A stretch of DNA of 64,000 nt, from the NCBI RefSeq assembly GCF_900110375.1, contig NZ_FODN01000006.1:1-64000 (forward strand), given 5' to 3'. The notes below the pieces were generated by a model. That model saw only the letters and a list, made by a program, of their open reading frames with translations, was not told the origin of the DNA and did no database searches. Shown piece after piece: positions 5,963-15,263 of the stretch. How positions within the stretch are numbered: position 1 is the stretch's first letter; every line of letters begins with the position of its first letter. The DNA is from Flavobacterium sinopsychrotolerans (lineage in GTDB: Bacteria; Bacteroidota; Bacteroidia; Flavobacteriales; Flavobacteriaceae). Both the position numbers and the translations under genes were made by a program.

Positions 5963-7204
5963 TTATTGTTTTGGAGTCGGTTGTTTTTCCAGCATTTCCA
6001 ATTCGAAAACAAGTGTTGTATTAGGAGGAATAACACCACCGGCACCTCTTTCTCCATACGCTAGATTTGATGGGATGAAAACTACTGCTTTGTCGCCAAA
6101 AGCCATATTTTCCAGTCCTTCAATAAACCCTGGAATCATACCGTCTTTTTTTCCTGCTTCAAAAGGGAATGCTTGGTAGCCGTTTTGTGCGGCACGATTT
6201 GCGTCAAATTTGCCATAGGATTTATTCACTGCTTCATAACTGCTGTCAAATAGTGTTCCGTCCTCAAAATAACCGGCATAATGAAAATAGAATGACGTTC
6301 CGTTAGCAGGTTTTACTCCAGTTCCTTTTTCAATTATTTTGTACGCTAATCCAGACGGAGTAGTGGTTGCTGTGGCTTTAGTAGCGGCTAAATAGGCTTT
6401 TTTTGCAGCTACTACAGGACCGTATTTTTCAGTGTACGCTCTTTTGGCTTCGGCTTCAATTGCTGCTTTTTTTGCTTTGTTTTCAGCGTTGATTAAATCC
6501 TGTTTCTTTTGGTCTTCGGATTTATTGTTGAAATAATCAGCGAACACTTTTGGGGCATCAAATTTTTTGGCTAAAACGCCTTTTCTTACGATGGTAATTT
6601 TTGTGATTACATCGTTTTGTGCAATGGAGTTTACCACATTCATTCCTTCAGTAACGTGTCCAAAAACGGTGTGTTTTCCGTCTAACCAAGGCGTTTCTTT
6701 ATGCGTAATGAAAAACTGGCTTCCATTGGTAGTGGGTCCGGAATTAGCCATAGAAAGGATTCCGGGTTTGTTGTGTTTCAAGTCGGTGAATTCATCCTTG
6801 AATGCATAACCAGGTCCACCAGAACCATTTCCGGAAGGATCTCCTCCTTGAATCATGAAGTCTTTGATGACACGGTGAAATTTTAAACCATCAAAGAACG
6901 GTTTTCCTTTTAGTTTGTCATCTGTGACAAAGGTGTTTTTTCCTTCGGCAAGTGCAATGAAGTTAGCCACTGTTACGGGTGTTTTTTTGTATTCTAATTC
7001 CAGTACAATATCTCCTTTGTTTGTAGCAATTGTAGCAAAAATCCCCTCGATTACCGCTGGACTTTTTAGCGCAGGCTTTGCTGGCGATTTTACAGTTGCT
7101 TTGATACTTGTTGCCGGTTTTTTGGCAGGAACGGATTTCTTGACCGTTTGAGAATGTACGTTGACCATTCCCAGAAATAATAAAAACAGAATTTTAAATT
7201 TCAT
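5963..7204 (-). CDS. Secreted cyclophilin-FKBP fusion peptidyl-prolyl isomerase
   Basis: A 413-residue dual-family immunophilin. After a signal peptide (about 1-19) comes a Lys/Pro/Ala-rich linker (20-52). A cyclophilin domain follows (about 54-205; [33 protein letters not shown]), then a charged helical linker (215-285) and an FKBP domain (285-408; [31 protein letters not shown]). Both domains catalyse cis-trans isomerisation of prolyl bonds, so this is a folding factor for exported proteins in the periplasm. It is a close paralogue of the next gene upstream (7238-8362), 33 bp away, and shares the strand with gldI. The three form a folding-factor cluster, probably one operon arising by duplication. 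Confidence 0.93.
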   Translation of the reverse strand: MKFKILFLLFLGMVNVHSQTVKKSVPAKKPATSIKATVKSPAKPALKSPAVIEGIFATIATNKGDIVLELEYKKTPVTVANFIALAEGKNTFVTDDKLKGKPFFDGLKFHRVIKDFMIQGGDPSGNGSGGPGYAFKDEFTDLKHNKPGILSMANSGPTTNGSQFFITHKETPWLDGKHTVFGHVTEGMNVVNSIAQNDVITKITIVRKGVLAKKFDAPKVFADYFNNKSEDQKKQDLINAENKAKKAAIEAEAKRAYTEKYGPVVAAKKAYLAATKATATTTPSGLAYKIIEKGTGVKPANGTSFYFHYAGYFEDGTLFDSSYEAVNKSYGKFDANRAAQNGYQAFPFEAGKKDGMIPGFIEGLENMAFGDKAVVFIPSNLAYGERGAGGVIPPNTTLVFELEMLEKQPTPKQ

Positions 7205-7237
7205 GTTGTACTAATTTAAAGGCTTATTTTTTTAATA

Positions 7238-8362
7238 TTATTGGGGCATTTTTTCTAATAACTCAATTTCAAAAATAATATTCGCATTGGGTGGTATTAC
7301 TCCTCCAGCACCCGCTGCTCCATATCCTAAACGGGAAGGAATGAAAATTACGGCTTTGTCACCAAAAGATAATTGCTCCAGTCCTTCAATGAAACCAGGA
7401 ATCATGCCATCTTTTTTGCCTGCTTGGAAAGGGATGGGTTGGTACCCGTTTTGTGCAGCTCTGTTTTCATCGTATTTGCCAAACGTTTTAGCCACATTTT
7501 CGACACTGGCATCAAATAATTCTCCGTCTTCCAGAAAACCGGCGTAATGAATGAAAATATTGGTGCCTTTGGCAGGTTTTTTACCACCGCTTTTTTGGGT
7601 AATCACGTATTGTAATCCAGTAGGCGTTTTTGTTGCTTTGGTTTTCAAATCAGTAAAATAAGCTACTTTTTGTTCGCGAACTTCTTTGTATTTTTCGTTG
7701 TATACTTTTTTGTTTTCGGCATCAACAGCTGCTTTTTTCTTTTGATTTTCAGATTCTACAGCGAAATAGTCGTTGAATATTTTTACAGCATTGAATTTCT
7801 TGGCCTCTTCACCATTTCGGATGATAGTTACTTTATTGATGTAATCATTTTGTTCAATTTTGTTTACTACTTCCATTCCATTTTCGACTACATGGCCAAA
7901 AATGGTGTGTTTTCCGTCTAGCCAAGGCGTTGCAAGATGCGTGATGAAAAATTGACTGCTGTTCGTTGTAGGTCCGTTATTGGCCATAGCCAAAACACCA
8001 CCTTTATCAAATCTCAAATCAGAAAATTCATCTTTAAATTTATATCCGGTATCTCCAGAACCTGTTCCAAGGGGATCTCCGGTTTGTACCATAAAATCTT
8101 TGATAACTCTGTGGAATTTTAAGCCGTCAAAAAAGGGTTTGTTTTTAAGATTTTCATTGGTAACAAATTCATTTTTTCCTTCGGCCAAGGCTACATAATT
8201 TGCCACCGTGATCGGTGCTTTTTCAAAATCTAATTGTACAATGATTTCGCCTTTATTGGTTTCAATTTTAGCATATAAACCATCAGGAAGATTATTGTGT
8301 TCTTCTTTGCAAGAGTAAAATGAAGCAATTACCAGGAATACGAATAGAATCTTTTTTTTCAT
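7238..8362 (-). CDS. Lipoprotein cyclophilin-FKBP fusion peptidyl-prolyl isomerase
   Basis: A 374-residue paralogue of the downstream gene but with a lipoprotein signal peptide (SFYSC, lipid Cys at 18) instead of a cleaved secretory one. The cyclophilin domain is at about 28-180 ([35 protein letters not shown]) and the FKBP domain at about 245-372 (VIFIPSRLGYGAAGAGG, IPPNANIIFEIELLEK), separated by a charged helix. It should act on proteins at the envelope while membrane-tethered. It lies 12 bp downstream of gldI in the same orientation, so cotranscription is likely. Confidence 0.93.
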   Translation of the reverse strand: MKKKILFVFLVIASFYSCKEEHNNLPDGLYAKIETNKGEIIVQLDFEKAPITVANYVALAEGKNEFVTNENLKNKPFFDGLKFHRVIKDFMVQTGDPLGTGSGDTGYKFKDEFSDLRFDKGGVLAMANNGPTTNSSQFFITHLATPWLDGKHTIFGHVVENGMEVVNKIEQNDYINKVTIIRNGEEAKKFNAVKIFNDYFAVESENQKKKAAVDAENKKVYNEKYKEVREQKVAYFTDLKTKATKTPTGLQYVITQKSGGKKPAKGTNIFIHYAGFLEDGELFDASVENVAKTFGKYDENRAAQNGYQPIPFQAGKKDGMIPGFIEGLEQLSFGDKAVIFIPSRLGYGAAGAGGVIPPNANIIFEIELLEKMPQ

Positions 8363-8374
8363 TTCTAAATTATT

Positions 8375-9034
8375 TTATTGAGTTATAGTATCTACGGTCT
8401 TGTTTATGATTGGGGCTGTTTGTTTGATAGGTGTTGGAACTGTTGGCACCACTTTTAGTTTTACCTCGTTTTCTTTTTTATATGCTGCTTCCGATTTAAA
8501 ATCACGTAATGTCACGGTGCAAAGTAGCGGTTGATTGGTGCCAATTCTTTTTTCGTCACCATGATATCCATATCCCATGTGCGATGGGAAAAGAAAGTTT
8601 ACTTTTTCATTTTTACGCATCAGCTTGATTCCGTCACGCAAGCCCATCATGATGTTTTGCTTGTCCACATAATATATTTGTGGTCTTAACTCTAATTCAG
8701 AATAGATCATATTGCCTTTTAAATCTTTGATTTCATAATCAAAAAAAGCAACGTCTCCTTTTTTTGGTGTTAGCGTATCAATTTCATTTCTTGTTTCGTA
8801 GGAATACCAATATCCTTTTTTGGATGCTAGGTATTTCATATTAGGATTACTTTTGATTACATCCTGGATTTGGGTTTCCTCGTTAGCAACTAATTTTTTG
8901 TTGCGTGCCACAGATTTTTTCATGAAGCTTCCTGATGCTTGAGAAATAGGTCTTCTGGCTTCCTGAGGTTGTTTGCAACTTGAAAAGAGGACAAACATAA
9001 AAAATATAATTGCGATTCCCGTGCTATTTTTCAT
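8375..9034 (-). CDS. gldI: GldI-like gliding motility lipoprotein, FKBP-type isomerase
   Basis: A 219-residue lipoprotein (FSSC, lipid Cys at 20) with a single FKBP-type domain in the middle (about 90-185; GDVAFFDYEI, VNFLFPSHMGYGYHGDE, CTVTLRDF). Size, architecture and sequence fit GldI, a lipoprotein required for gliding and the associated type IX secretion machinery in Flavobacterium, probably by helping other Gld proteins fold. The tail after the FKBP domain is Pro/Thr/Lys-rich. It is the first of three isomerase genes on the minus strand and follows the DHH phosphoesterase gene by 4 bp, so the four genes look like one operon. Confidence 0.88.
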   Translation of the reverse strand: MKNSTGIAIIFFMFVLFSSCKQPQEARRPISQASGSFMKKSVARNKKLVANEETQIQDVIKSNPNMKYLASKKGYWYSYETRNEIDTLTPKKGDVAFFDYEIKDLKGNMIYSELELRPQIYYVDKQNIMMGLRDGIKLMRKNEKVNFLFPSHMGYGYHGDEKRIGTNQPLLCTVTLRDFKSEAAYKKENEVKLKVVPTVPTPIKQTAPIINKTVDTITQ

Positions 9035-9038
9035 AGGA

Positions 9039-10043
9039 TTAGATGCTTAAATTGGTTACTAAATCTTCAAATTTCCGAATCGTTTCTTCCATCGAAACTT
9101 CTGATTTTCCTCCGGCAGCATTGCGATGTCCGCCACCATTAAAATAATCTCTTGCAAATTGATTGACATCAAAATCGCCTTGAGAGCGGAATGAAATCTT
9201 GATGATTTTTTCTTCTTTATTTTCGATAAATATAGCGGTAAATACAATCCCTTTGATACTTAGTCCGTAATTTACAATACCTTCCGTATCTCCTTTTACA
9301 TAATCAAACGAATTCAATTCCTCTTGAGTCAGTGTGGTATAGGCTGTTTTATGTCCCGTTATCACTTTCATGTTTTGAAGTGCTCTTCCCAATATTTGTA
9401 ATCGCCCAAAAGAACTGTTATCAAATAACAAGCTTGGAATTTCTGTGTTTTCAACGCCCAAATCAATTAATTCAGCCACAATTCTATGGGTTGTTCCAGT
9501 TGTTTTTGGGAAACGAAACGAACCCGAATCAGTTAGGATTCCTGTATAAATGCAAGTTCCGATAGTTTTGTCGATGTCTGCTTTTTTTCCAAGATGAGAT
9601 ATGAAGTTATAAAGCATTTCGCATGTTGATCCAAACGAGGTGTCAGAATAGGTTACCACAGCATAATCATCTGGTTTTTGATGATGGTCTATCATTACAA
9701 AAGGTGCGGTAAGCTTGGCTAAAACATGTTCCATTTCGCCGGTGCGATGCAAAGCATTAAAGTCTAATGTAAAAATAAGTTCTGCCTCTTCAAGAATTTT
9801 TGTGCAGTTTTGTTTGTCTTTTTCGAATATTTTAATGGTTTCAGAACCCGGCATCCACGCCAGGAAATCCGGAAATTCATTTGGAGAAACCACAACGGGA
9901 TGATGCTTGTTTTTTAATAAAAAATGGTATAAACCCAGTGTAGAACCCATGGCGTCTCCGTCAGGGCCGCGGTGAGGGATTATGGCAATCTTTTTTGGAG
10001 TTGCTAATAACAACTGTATCGCTTGAATGTCTTGTATTTTCAT
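9039..10043 (-). CDS. nrnA: DHH-family phosphoesterase (NrnA-like oligoribonuclease/pAp phosphatase)
   Basis: A 334-residue cytoplasmic protein with both modules of the DHH/DHHA1 superfamily. The N-terminal part has IIPHRGPDGDAMGS (about 21-34) and MIDHHQKPDD (about 126-135), which bind two divalent metal ions. The C-terminal DHHA1 domain carries GGGHRNAAGG (about 308-317) for substrate binding. NrnA-type members degrade very short RNAs and dephosphorylate pAp. Length and motif order are complete. It is the first gene of the presumed operon with gldI and the two isomerases; that linkage is positional, and a functional link to folding is not implied. Confidence 0.9.
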   Translation of the reverse strand: MKIQDIQAIQLLLATPKKIAIIPHRGPDGDAMGSTLGLYHFLLKNKHHPVVVSPNEFPDFLAWMPGSETIKIFEKDKQNCTKILEEAELIFTLDFNALHRTGEMEHVLAKLTAPFVMIDHHQKPDDYAVVTYSDTSFGSTCEMLYNFISHLGKKADIDKTIGTCIYTGILTDSGSFRFPKTTGTTHRIVAELIDLGVENTEIPSLLFDNSSFGRLQILGRALQNMKVITGHKTAYTTLTQEELNSFDYVKGDTEGIVNYGLSIKGIVFTAIFIENKEEKIIKISFRSQGDFDVNQFARDYFNGGGHRNAAGGKSEVSMEETIRKFEDLVTNLSI

Positions 10044-10112
10044 AGTCTGCGAAATTACATTTTTTTAATGTAATGTTGAAATCATTTCTACAATTAACAA
10101 ACTTTTAGAAGG

Positions 10113-11369
10113 TTATAAAAAGTCAGTATTTTTTCTTTTCAATTTTTGATACAAATGGTATTTTGCCCCTTTTACAATTTGAGCATTATAAATTCCCATA
10201 GACCCCGAAGAAAAGTAAGCAATACTGCATGCTAAACCAATGAAAATACCGCTTTGGATCCCGAAAAGTTCCATTCCCATAACCGTACAGGCAATAGGCG
10301 TATGGGTGGCTCCCGAAAAAACAGCTACAAATCCCATTCCTGCCAAAAGTGCTATTGGTAAGGGAACGATAAGGGATAAAGTACTTCCCAGAGTAGCGCC
10401 AATGAAGAATAATGGCGTGACTTCACCACCTTTAAATCCCGCTCCCAGCGTAAATCCTGTAAAAAGTATTTTCAGCAGGAAATCATAGGAAGCATTTGGG
10501 TTTGAAAACGCATCGACAATCATAGGAACGCCGAGACCAATGTATTTTGTGGTTCCAATAAAATATACGGCTAGTGCTATAAAACATCCTCCTACGAAAG
10601 GGCGAAGCGGGGGAAACGAAATGGTTTTTGAAAATAAATGACCCCAAAAATGAGTACTTCTAGAGAAAAGCATGGCGGCTAAGCCAAATAAAATACTCAC
10701 GAGAACTATCCAGAACAAAGTGATGAAACTAATTTCTGGTACAAAAGGAATAGTATACTGCGTGTGATTTACGTGCCAAAGTTCCACGGTGAAATAAGCG
10801 ATGTAAGCAACCAAAAAGGAAAGAAAAATGCTTTTGAAATTGATTTTACTAAAATAAACAACTTCTAAAGCGAATAATGCTCCGGCTAAAGGTGTTCCAA
10901 AAATAGAGGCAAATCCGGCGCTGATTCCTAAAATGAGTATTGTTTTTCTTTCGGAAGCGTCAAGTTGAAATAGTTTTGTAAACTGGTCTGCAATGGCGCC
11001 ACCCATTTGCACGGCGGTTCCTTCTCGACCGGCAGAACCACCAAAAAGATGGGTGATTAAGGTACCAAAAAGCACCAAAGGAGCCATTTTTAACGGAATG
11101 ATTTTTTGTGGATTTTCGTATTCTTCCAGCAATAAATTATTTCCTTTGACCACTGATTTTCCCCAATAATGATAGCCCAATCCTATAATCAAACCGCCTA
11201 TTGGCAAAAGCCAAATGATCCAACTGTTATTTTCCCTTATTTGGGTAACCCACTCTAAAGCTACAAGGAAAAAAGCAGATGCCGATCCAGAAATAACACC
11301 GGTTAAAAAGCAGATGAAAATCCATTGGAGTAGCAGTGACGAATTTTTTTTAGTTTTCTCTAAATTCAT
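10113..11369 (-). CDS. ClC-family voltage-gated chloride channel/antiporter
   Basis: An integral membrane protein of about 418 residues with roughly ten hydrophobic helices and no C-terminal CBS domains. GSAGREGTAVQMG corresponds to the family GREGP motif, with the gating glutamate present and Pro replaced by Thr. FKGGEVTPLFFIGATLG is the second selectivity-filter helix start. ClC proteins move chloride (or fluoride) across the inner membrane as channels or proton antiporters; which this is cannot be told by eye. The start was taken at the Met of MNLEKTKKN (11369); an in-frame Met five codons upstream is possible. It follows the RidA gene by about 30 bp on the same strand. Confidence 0.9.
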   Translation of the reverse strand: MNLEKTKKNSSLLLQWIFICFLTGVISGSASAFFLVALEWVTQIRENNSWIIWLLPIGGLIIGLGYHYWGKSVVKGNNLLLEEYENPQKIIPLKMAPLVLFGTLITHLFGGSAGREGTAVQMGGAIADQFTKLFQLDASERKTILILGISAGFASIFGTPLAGALFALEVVYFSKINFKSIFLSFLVAYIAYFTVELWHVNHTQYTIPFVPEISFITLFWIVLVSILFGLAAMLFSRSTHFWGHLFSKTISFPPLRPFVGGCFIALAVYFIGTTKYIGLGVPMIVDAFSNPNASYDFLLKILFTGFTLGAGFKGGEVTPLFFIGATLGSTLSLIVPLPIALLAGMGFVAVFSGATHTPIACTVMGMELFGIQSGIFIGLACSIAYFSSGSMGIYNAQIVKGAKYHLYQKLKRKNTDFL

Positions 11370-11402
11370 TAGTAGAATGGGCAAAGTGTTTTTGCAAAAG
11401 TA

Positions 11403-11813
11403 TTATAATCCTTCCTGAATTAATGGTTTTTCGGTGGCTATTGCGGTGATTTCAATTTCGACTAAATATTCAGGAGCAACCAGTTTGCTGATTTCATAAA
11501 AACCTGTAGTTGGTTTTATGTCTTTAAAAAATGTAGCATGTGCCTTGGCTACATCTTCAAATGTAGTAATGTCAGTAGTAAATATGCGGGTTCTGATGAC
11601 GTCTTCCATGCTTACTTTTAAGTCTTCGAGAACCACTTGTACGCGTTCTAAAATGTTTACCGTTTGTGCATACGCATCATCCGCTTTTACTTTTTCGCCA
11701 TCAACTATGGCTACCGTGCCGGATACTTCGATGGTGTTTCCTATTCGAACTGCTCTGCAATAGCCCATTTTGTCTTCCCAAGGAGAACCAGTCAATATGT
11801 TTTCTCTTTTCAT
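11403..11813 (-). CDS. RidA/YjgF-family protein
   Basis: A 136-residue protein with the full RidA fold. It has an N-terminal strand pattern ending at EVSGTVAI, a central helix (TVNILERVQVVLEDL), a DVIRTRIFTTDI strand and a C-terminal LVEIEITAIA strand containing the conserved Glu that positions the substrate. RidA members hydrolyse reactive enamine/imine intermediates such as 2-aminoacrylate. The Arg normally binding the substrate carboxylate corresponds to the R of VIRTRIF. This subfamily is longer than classical RidA and begins with a GSPWEDKMGYCRAV extension. It is soluble and cytoplasmic, in a likely operon with the ClC gene downstream. Confidence 0.88.
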   Translation of the reverse strand: MKRENILTGSPWEDKMGYCRAVRIGNTIEVSGTVAIVDGEKVKADDAYAQTVNILERVQVVLEDLKVSMEDVIRTRIFTTDITTFEDVAKAHATFFKDIKPTTGFYEISKLVAPEYLVEIEITAIATEKPLIQEGL

Positions 11814-12107
11814 TTTAGTAGTGTTTGTTTGTAGTTTTTAAATTTTGTTTAGTAATAAAAACGCGATTTTTGATATGGCATACTATTTGCAAGTTAGAAA
11901 AAAAAGTGAAATAAAAATACCGATTTTGGATTAAAAAAGTTCAAATTTTTCAGGGATATTTTAGCTGTTTTATTTTCTGAAATGTAATAAAATGTAGATT
12001 TGGGAGTTATAAATGAAAGTTAAATTACAGCTTGATTCTTGAATAAATACAATTGGTTTTTTATTTTTAAAATTTTACAAGCACTGATAAACTAATTTTA
12101 GAAAGTT

Positions 12108-12776
12108 ATGAAAAGGATTTTATTTTTAATGATTACCATCAGCATGTCTTTGAGCGGATATGCCCAAAACGAATTTAGCTCTAAATTTAAAGCGATTCCA
12201 CCTAAAGATAATGCCCCGAAAATAAAAAAGACAATTCCACCTAAAGCGGATATTCCACCTATTAATACCCCGAACGTATTTAAAAATCCTGAAATATTCA
12301 ACCCAAAACCAAGTCCGTCGCTTCCTAGTACGTCAGCAACTAATTTTTCGATGACTCCGAAAAACGAGTTTATTAATCCCGGAGATGTTTATAAAGACAA
12401 ATGGAATAAAAAAGAAGAAAATACAGATGGTGTTGTGTATAGAAAGAACCAAAATTTAGGTAATTTTCAAACGGGATCAGTTACCGCTAAGATAATGTAT
12501 CGCGATGCAGCTTATGTTGATGGCGATAAGATTCGAGTATATTTAAATGATAAAGTAATAGAATATCAAGTGAACCTGGATAGTGACTTCAAGGGTTTTG
12601 AAATCGTGTTAGAAAAAGGCTTTAATAAAATAGATTTCGAAGCCTTAAATCAAGGAAGTTCGGGTCCTAATACTGCTGAATTTAAAGTGTATGATGATAA
12701 AGGTGGTTTGATATCAGCCAGTCAGTGGAATCTTGGAACTGGATTCAAAGCCACTATTATTTTGGTAAAAGAATAA
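12108..12776 (+). CDS. Secreted hypothetical protein, proline-rich N-terminus
   Basis: A 222-residue protein with a cleavable signal peptide (about 1-19, ending SGYAQ). A low-complexity segment at about 30-85 is rich in Pro, Lys and Asn with repeated IPPK motifs. The C-terminal domain (about 110-220) is beta-rich: GSVTAKIMYRDAAYVDGDKI, then an FEIVLEKGFNKIDFEALNQG segment that looks like an immunoglobulin-like or C2-like sandwich. It is probably periplasmic or surface-exposed. Monocistronic: about 290 bp of AT-rich leader upstream, a strong terminator just downstream. No known function recognised. Confidence 0.8.
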   Translation: MKRILFLMITISMSLSGYAQNEFSSKFKAIPPKDNAPKIKKTIPPKADIPPINTPNVFKNPEIFNPKPSPSLPSTSATNFSMTPKNEFINPGDVYKDKWNKKEENTDGVVYRKNQNLGNFQTGSVTAKIMYRDAAYVDGDKIRVYLNDKVIEYQVNLDSDFKGFEIVLEKGFNKIDFEALNQGSSGPNTAEFKVYDDKGGLISASQWNLGTGFKATIILVKE

Positions 12777-12798
12777 AAACATACTTTATGAAAATAAG

Positions 12799-12836
12799 AA
12801 AACCGTTGAACATTCATTATATTCAACGGTTTTTTT
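12799..12836 (+). terminator. Intrinsic terminator
   Basis: AACCGTTGAA and TTCAACGGTT pair around an 11-base loop, followed by a run of T. It follows the secreted-protein gene ending at 12776 and may also serve the convergent gene at 12856. Confidence 0.85.
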
Positions 12837-12855
12837 ATGATCAAGGACGTTTTGT

Positions 12856-13383
12856 CTAAAACGGATCTGCAGTAACTTGAAATTTCATATCTGATTTTAC
12901 AGTAATGTCTTGGGTTAAGGATTCTTTAATAACTGCCTTAGCTCTTATTTTATAGGAAGGTGCCTTGATGTATTTGTCTAATTTTTGAGAGATACAAATT
13001 AGATTGATCGTATTTGAAGTGGAATTAATATCGTCTAAATAAGCCAATTCAATTTCATCATTTGCATCTGTTGAAATGTATAAGTGTATTGATTTTAAAA
13101 AGCGGAATGTTTTATCAGTTGGGTCAGTGATCGTTAATTTTAACGCTGTCAACTTTACATCTTTTACTAAATCAGCTTTTGTATTGTTGTTTTCAAATTC
13201 TTTACTTGAATTCGTGGTTATTTCGGGTGTTACTACTTCAAATAGAGCGCCAACTGGGAAAGCACTGTCAATTGTAAAAGAGGTTTCATTGTCAATTGTA
13301 AATGTCAACAGATCATCAATTATATTGCATGAAAAAAATAGTAATCCTAAAATTGCTATAGTTATGTATTTTCTTGTTCTCAT
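12856..13383 (-). CDS. Hypothetical lipoprotein
   Basis: Start chosen at MRTRKYITIAILG (13383) because it gives a normal lipoprotein signal peptide (LLFFSC, lipid Cys at 19). The longer frame upstream adds 13 unlikely residues. The mature protein is about 155 residues, acidic and Thr/Ser-rich, with alternating hydrophobic positions indicating beta structure and no recognised motif. It is convergent with the secreted protein at 12108-12776, sharing the hairpin between them. Function unknown; probably envelope-located. Confidence 0.75.
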   Translation of the reverse strand: MRTRKYITIAILGLLFFSCNIIDDLLTFTIDNETSFTIDSAFPVGALFEVVTPEITTNSSKEFENNNTKADLVKDVKLTALKLTITDPTDKTFRFLKSIHLYISTDANDEIELAYLDDINSTSNTINLICISQKLDKYIKAPSYKIRAKAVIKESLTQDITVKSDMKFQVTADPF

Positions 13384-13661
13384 TTTTATTGGTTTAAGTA
13401 GGATTGTACTATTTTTTGTCACAATGTCGTATGAATTGCAAAACTAACGTTTTATAGCCGTAATTAGTATTTAAATAAAAAAGCATTTTCTCTTTATTAC
13501 CAAGAAAATCAATAATGGCGCTATAATAATGGAATACATTGTTATTTTTTATGAAGCAGACTTTATTTTTTATTGAAAAATTGGTTGGTGATAAAGCAAA
13601 AGTAGGATTTGGTCTTGAATAAAATTTAAATTAAATGTTTTTCAATTCAAAATATAAAAAG

Positions 13662-13669
13662 TATTTTTG
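13662..13669 (+). promoter_or_regulatory. -7 box of a putative guaA promoter
   Basis: TATTTTTG matches the Bacteroidota -7 consensus TAnnTTTG and ends only 3 bases before the guaA ATG. If it is the active promoter, transcription would start at or next to the start codon and the mRNA would be leaderless. No good -33 TTG was seen at the usual spacing. Confidence 0.4.
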
Positions 13670-13672
13670 CGC

Positions 13673-15202
13673 ATGCAACACAACGTACTTATTTTAGATT
13701 TCGGATCGCAATACACACAGCTTATTGCGCGTAGAGTTCGCGAATTAAATATATTCTGCGAAATCTTCCCTTACAATCATTTTCCGAGTGATTTATCAAG
13801 TTATAAAGCAGTAATTCTTGGTGGTAGTCCATTTTCTGTTCGTTCAGAGGATGCTCCCCATCCTGATTTATCACAAATCAGAGGAAAATTGCCTTTGCTG
13901 GCAGTTTGTTACGGAGCACAATATTTAGCCCATTTTAGTGGTGGGGAAGTAGCAGCATCCAATACCAGAGAATACGGTAGAGCTAATTTGACCTTTATTA
14001 AAGAAAACGAAACTTTTTTTGAAGACGTTTCTGAAAACAGTCAGGTTTGGATGAGTCATAGTGATAGTGTTAAAGCTTTACCTACCAATGGCGTGAAATT
14101 AGCAAGTACACATGATGTAGAATTTGCCGCATATAAAATTGAAGGCGAAACTACTTATGGTATTCAATATCATCCAGAAGTTTTTCACTCTACAGATGGA
14201 AAACAAATGCTGGAAAATTTTTTAGTAAAAATTGCTGAAGTACCTCAGACCTTTACTCCAAATGCTTTTGTAGCTGATATGGTTGCTGAGCTAAAAGAAA
14301 AATTACAAGACGATAAAGTTGTTCTTGGTCTTTCTGGTGGAGTTGATTCGACTGTAGCGGCAGTTTTATTGAACCAAGCGATAGGAGAGAATCTGTATTG
14401 TATTTTTGTAAATAATGGATTGCTTCGTAAAAATGAATTCCAAAGTGTATTAGATCAATACAAAGGAATGGGATTGAATGTGAAAGGTGTAGATGCCGGT
14501 GACCGTTTTTTATCTGAATTAGCAGGTGTCAGTGACCCGGAAACCAAACGTAAGATTATTGGACGTGTATTTATCGAAGTTTTTGATGATGAATCACACC
14601 TTATAAAAGATGTAAAATGGTTGGCTCAAGGGACCATATATCCGGATGTAATTGAATCTGTTTCTGTCAAAGGACCGTCAGCTACTATTAAATCGCATCA
14701 TAATGTAGGAGGCCTGCCTGATTACATGAAATTAAAAATTGTAGAGCCACTTCGTATGCTTTTCAAAGATGAGGTACGCAGAGTAGGAGCTTCATTGGGA
14801 ATAGATCCTGAATTATTAGGACGACACCCTTTTCCTGGACCTGGATTGTCAATCCGTATTTTAGGAGATATAACGCCGGAAAAAGTACGTATTTTGCAAG
14901 AGGTAGATGCTGTTTTTATTGACGGATTAAAATCTTGGGGATTATACGATAAAGTTTGGCAAGCCGGCGCTATTTTGCTTCCGGTAAATAGTGTAGGTGT
15001 GATGGGTGATGAACGTACTTATGAAAAAGTGATCGCACTTCGTGCCGTAGAATCTACTGATGGTATGACTGCGGATTGGGTACATTTGCCTTATGATTTC
15101 TTGATGAAAATTTCTAATGATATCATCAATAAAGTAAAAGGAGTGAACAGAGTAGTGTATGATATCAGTTCAAAACCACCTGCTACAATAGAATGGGAAT
15201 AA
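13673..15202 (+). CDS. guaA: GMP synthase (glutamine-hydrolysing)
   Basis: A 509-residue complete GMP synthase, converting XMP to GMP with glutamine and ATP. The N-terminal class I glutamine amidotransferase domain (1-190) has [18 protein letters not shown], the catalytic Cys in LAVCYGAQ, and the His/Glu pair in QYHPEV. The ATP-pyrophosphatase domain (about 200-390) has the PP-loop [10 protein letters not shown]. The C-terminal dimerisation domain has [16 protein letters not shown] and the terminal KPPATIEWE. Start taken at ATG 13673; the frame extends two codons upstream to a TTG. A LysM protein gene follows 61 bp later. Confidence 0.98.
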   Translation: MQHNVLILDFGSQYTQLIARRVRELNIFCEIFPYNHFPSDLSSYKAVILGGSPFSVRSEDAPHPDLSQIRGKLPLLAVCYGAQYLAHFSGGEVAASNTREYGRANLTFIKENETFFEDVSENSQVWMSHSDSVKALPTNGVKLASTHDVEFAAYKIEGETTYGIQYHPEVFHSTDGKQMLENFLVKIAEVPQTFTPNAFVADMVAELKEKLQDDKVVLGLSGGVDSTVAAVLLNQAIGENLYCIFVNNGLLRKNEFQSVLDQYKGMGLNVKGVDAGDRFLSELAGVSDPETKRKIIGRVFIEVFDDESHLIKDVKWLAQGTIYPDVIESVSVKGPSATIKSHHNVGGLPDYMKLKIVEPLRMLFKDEVRRVGASLGIDPELLGRHPFPGPGLSIRILGDITPEKVRILQEVDAVFIDGLKSWGLYDKVWQAGAILLPVNSVGVMGDERTYEKVIALRAVESTDGMTADWVHLPYDFLMKISNDIINKVKGVNRVVYDISSKPPATIEWE

Positions 15203-15263
15203 TATCGTTTTTTAACATTAAGTCATTACATTTGTGATGACTTAATTGTTTAAAATTATATTT

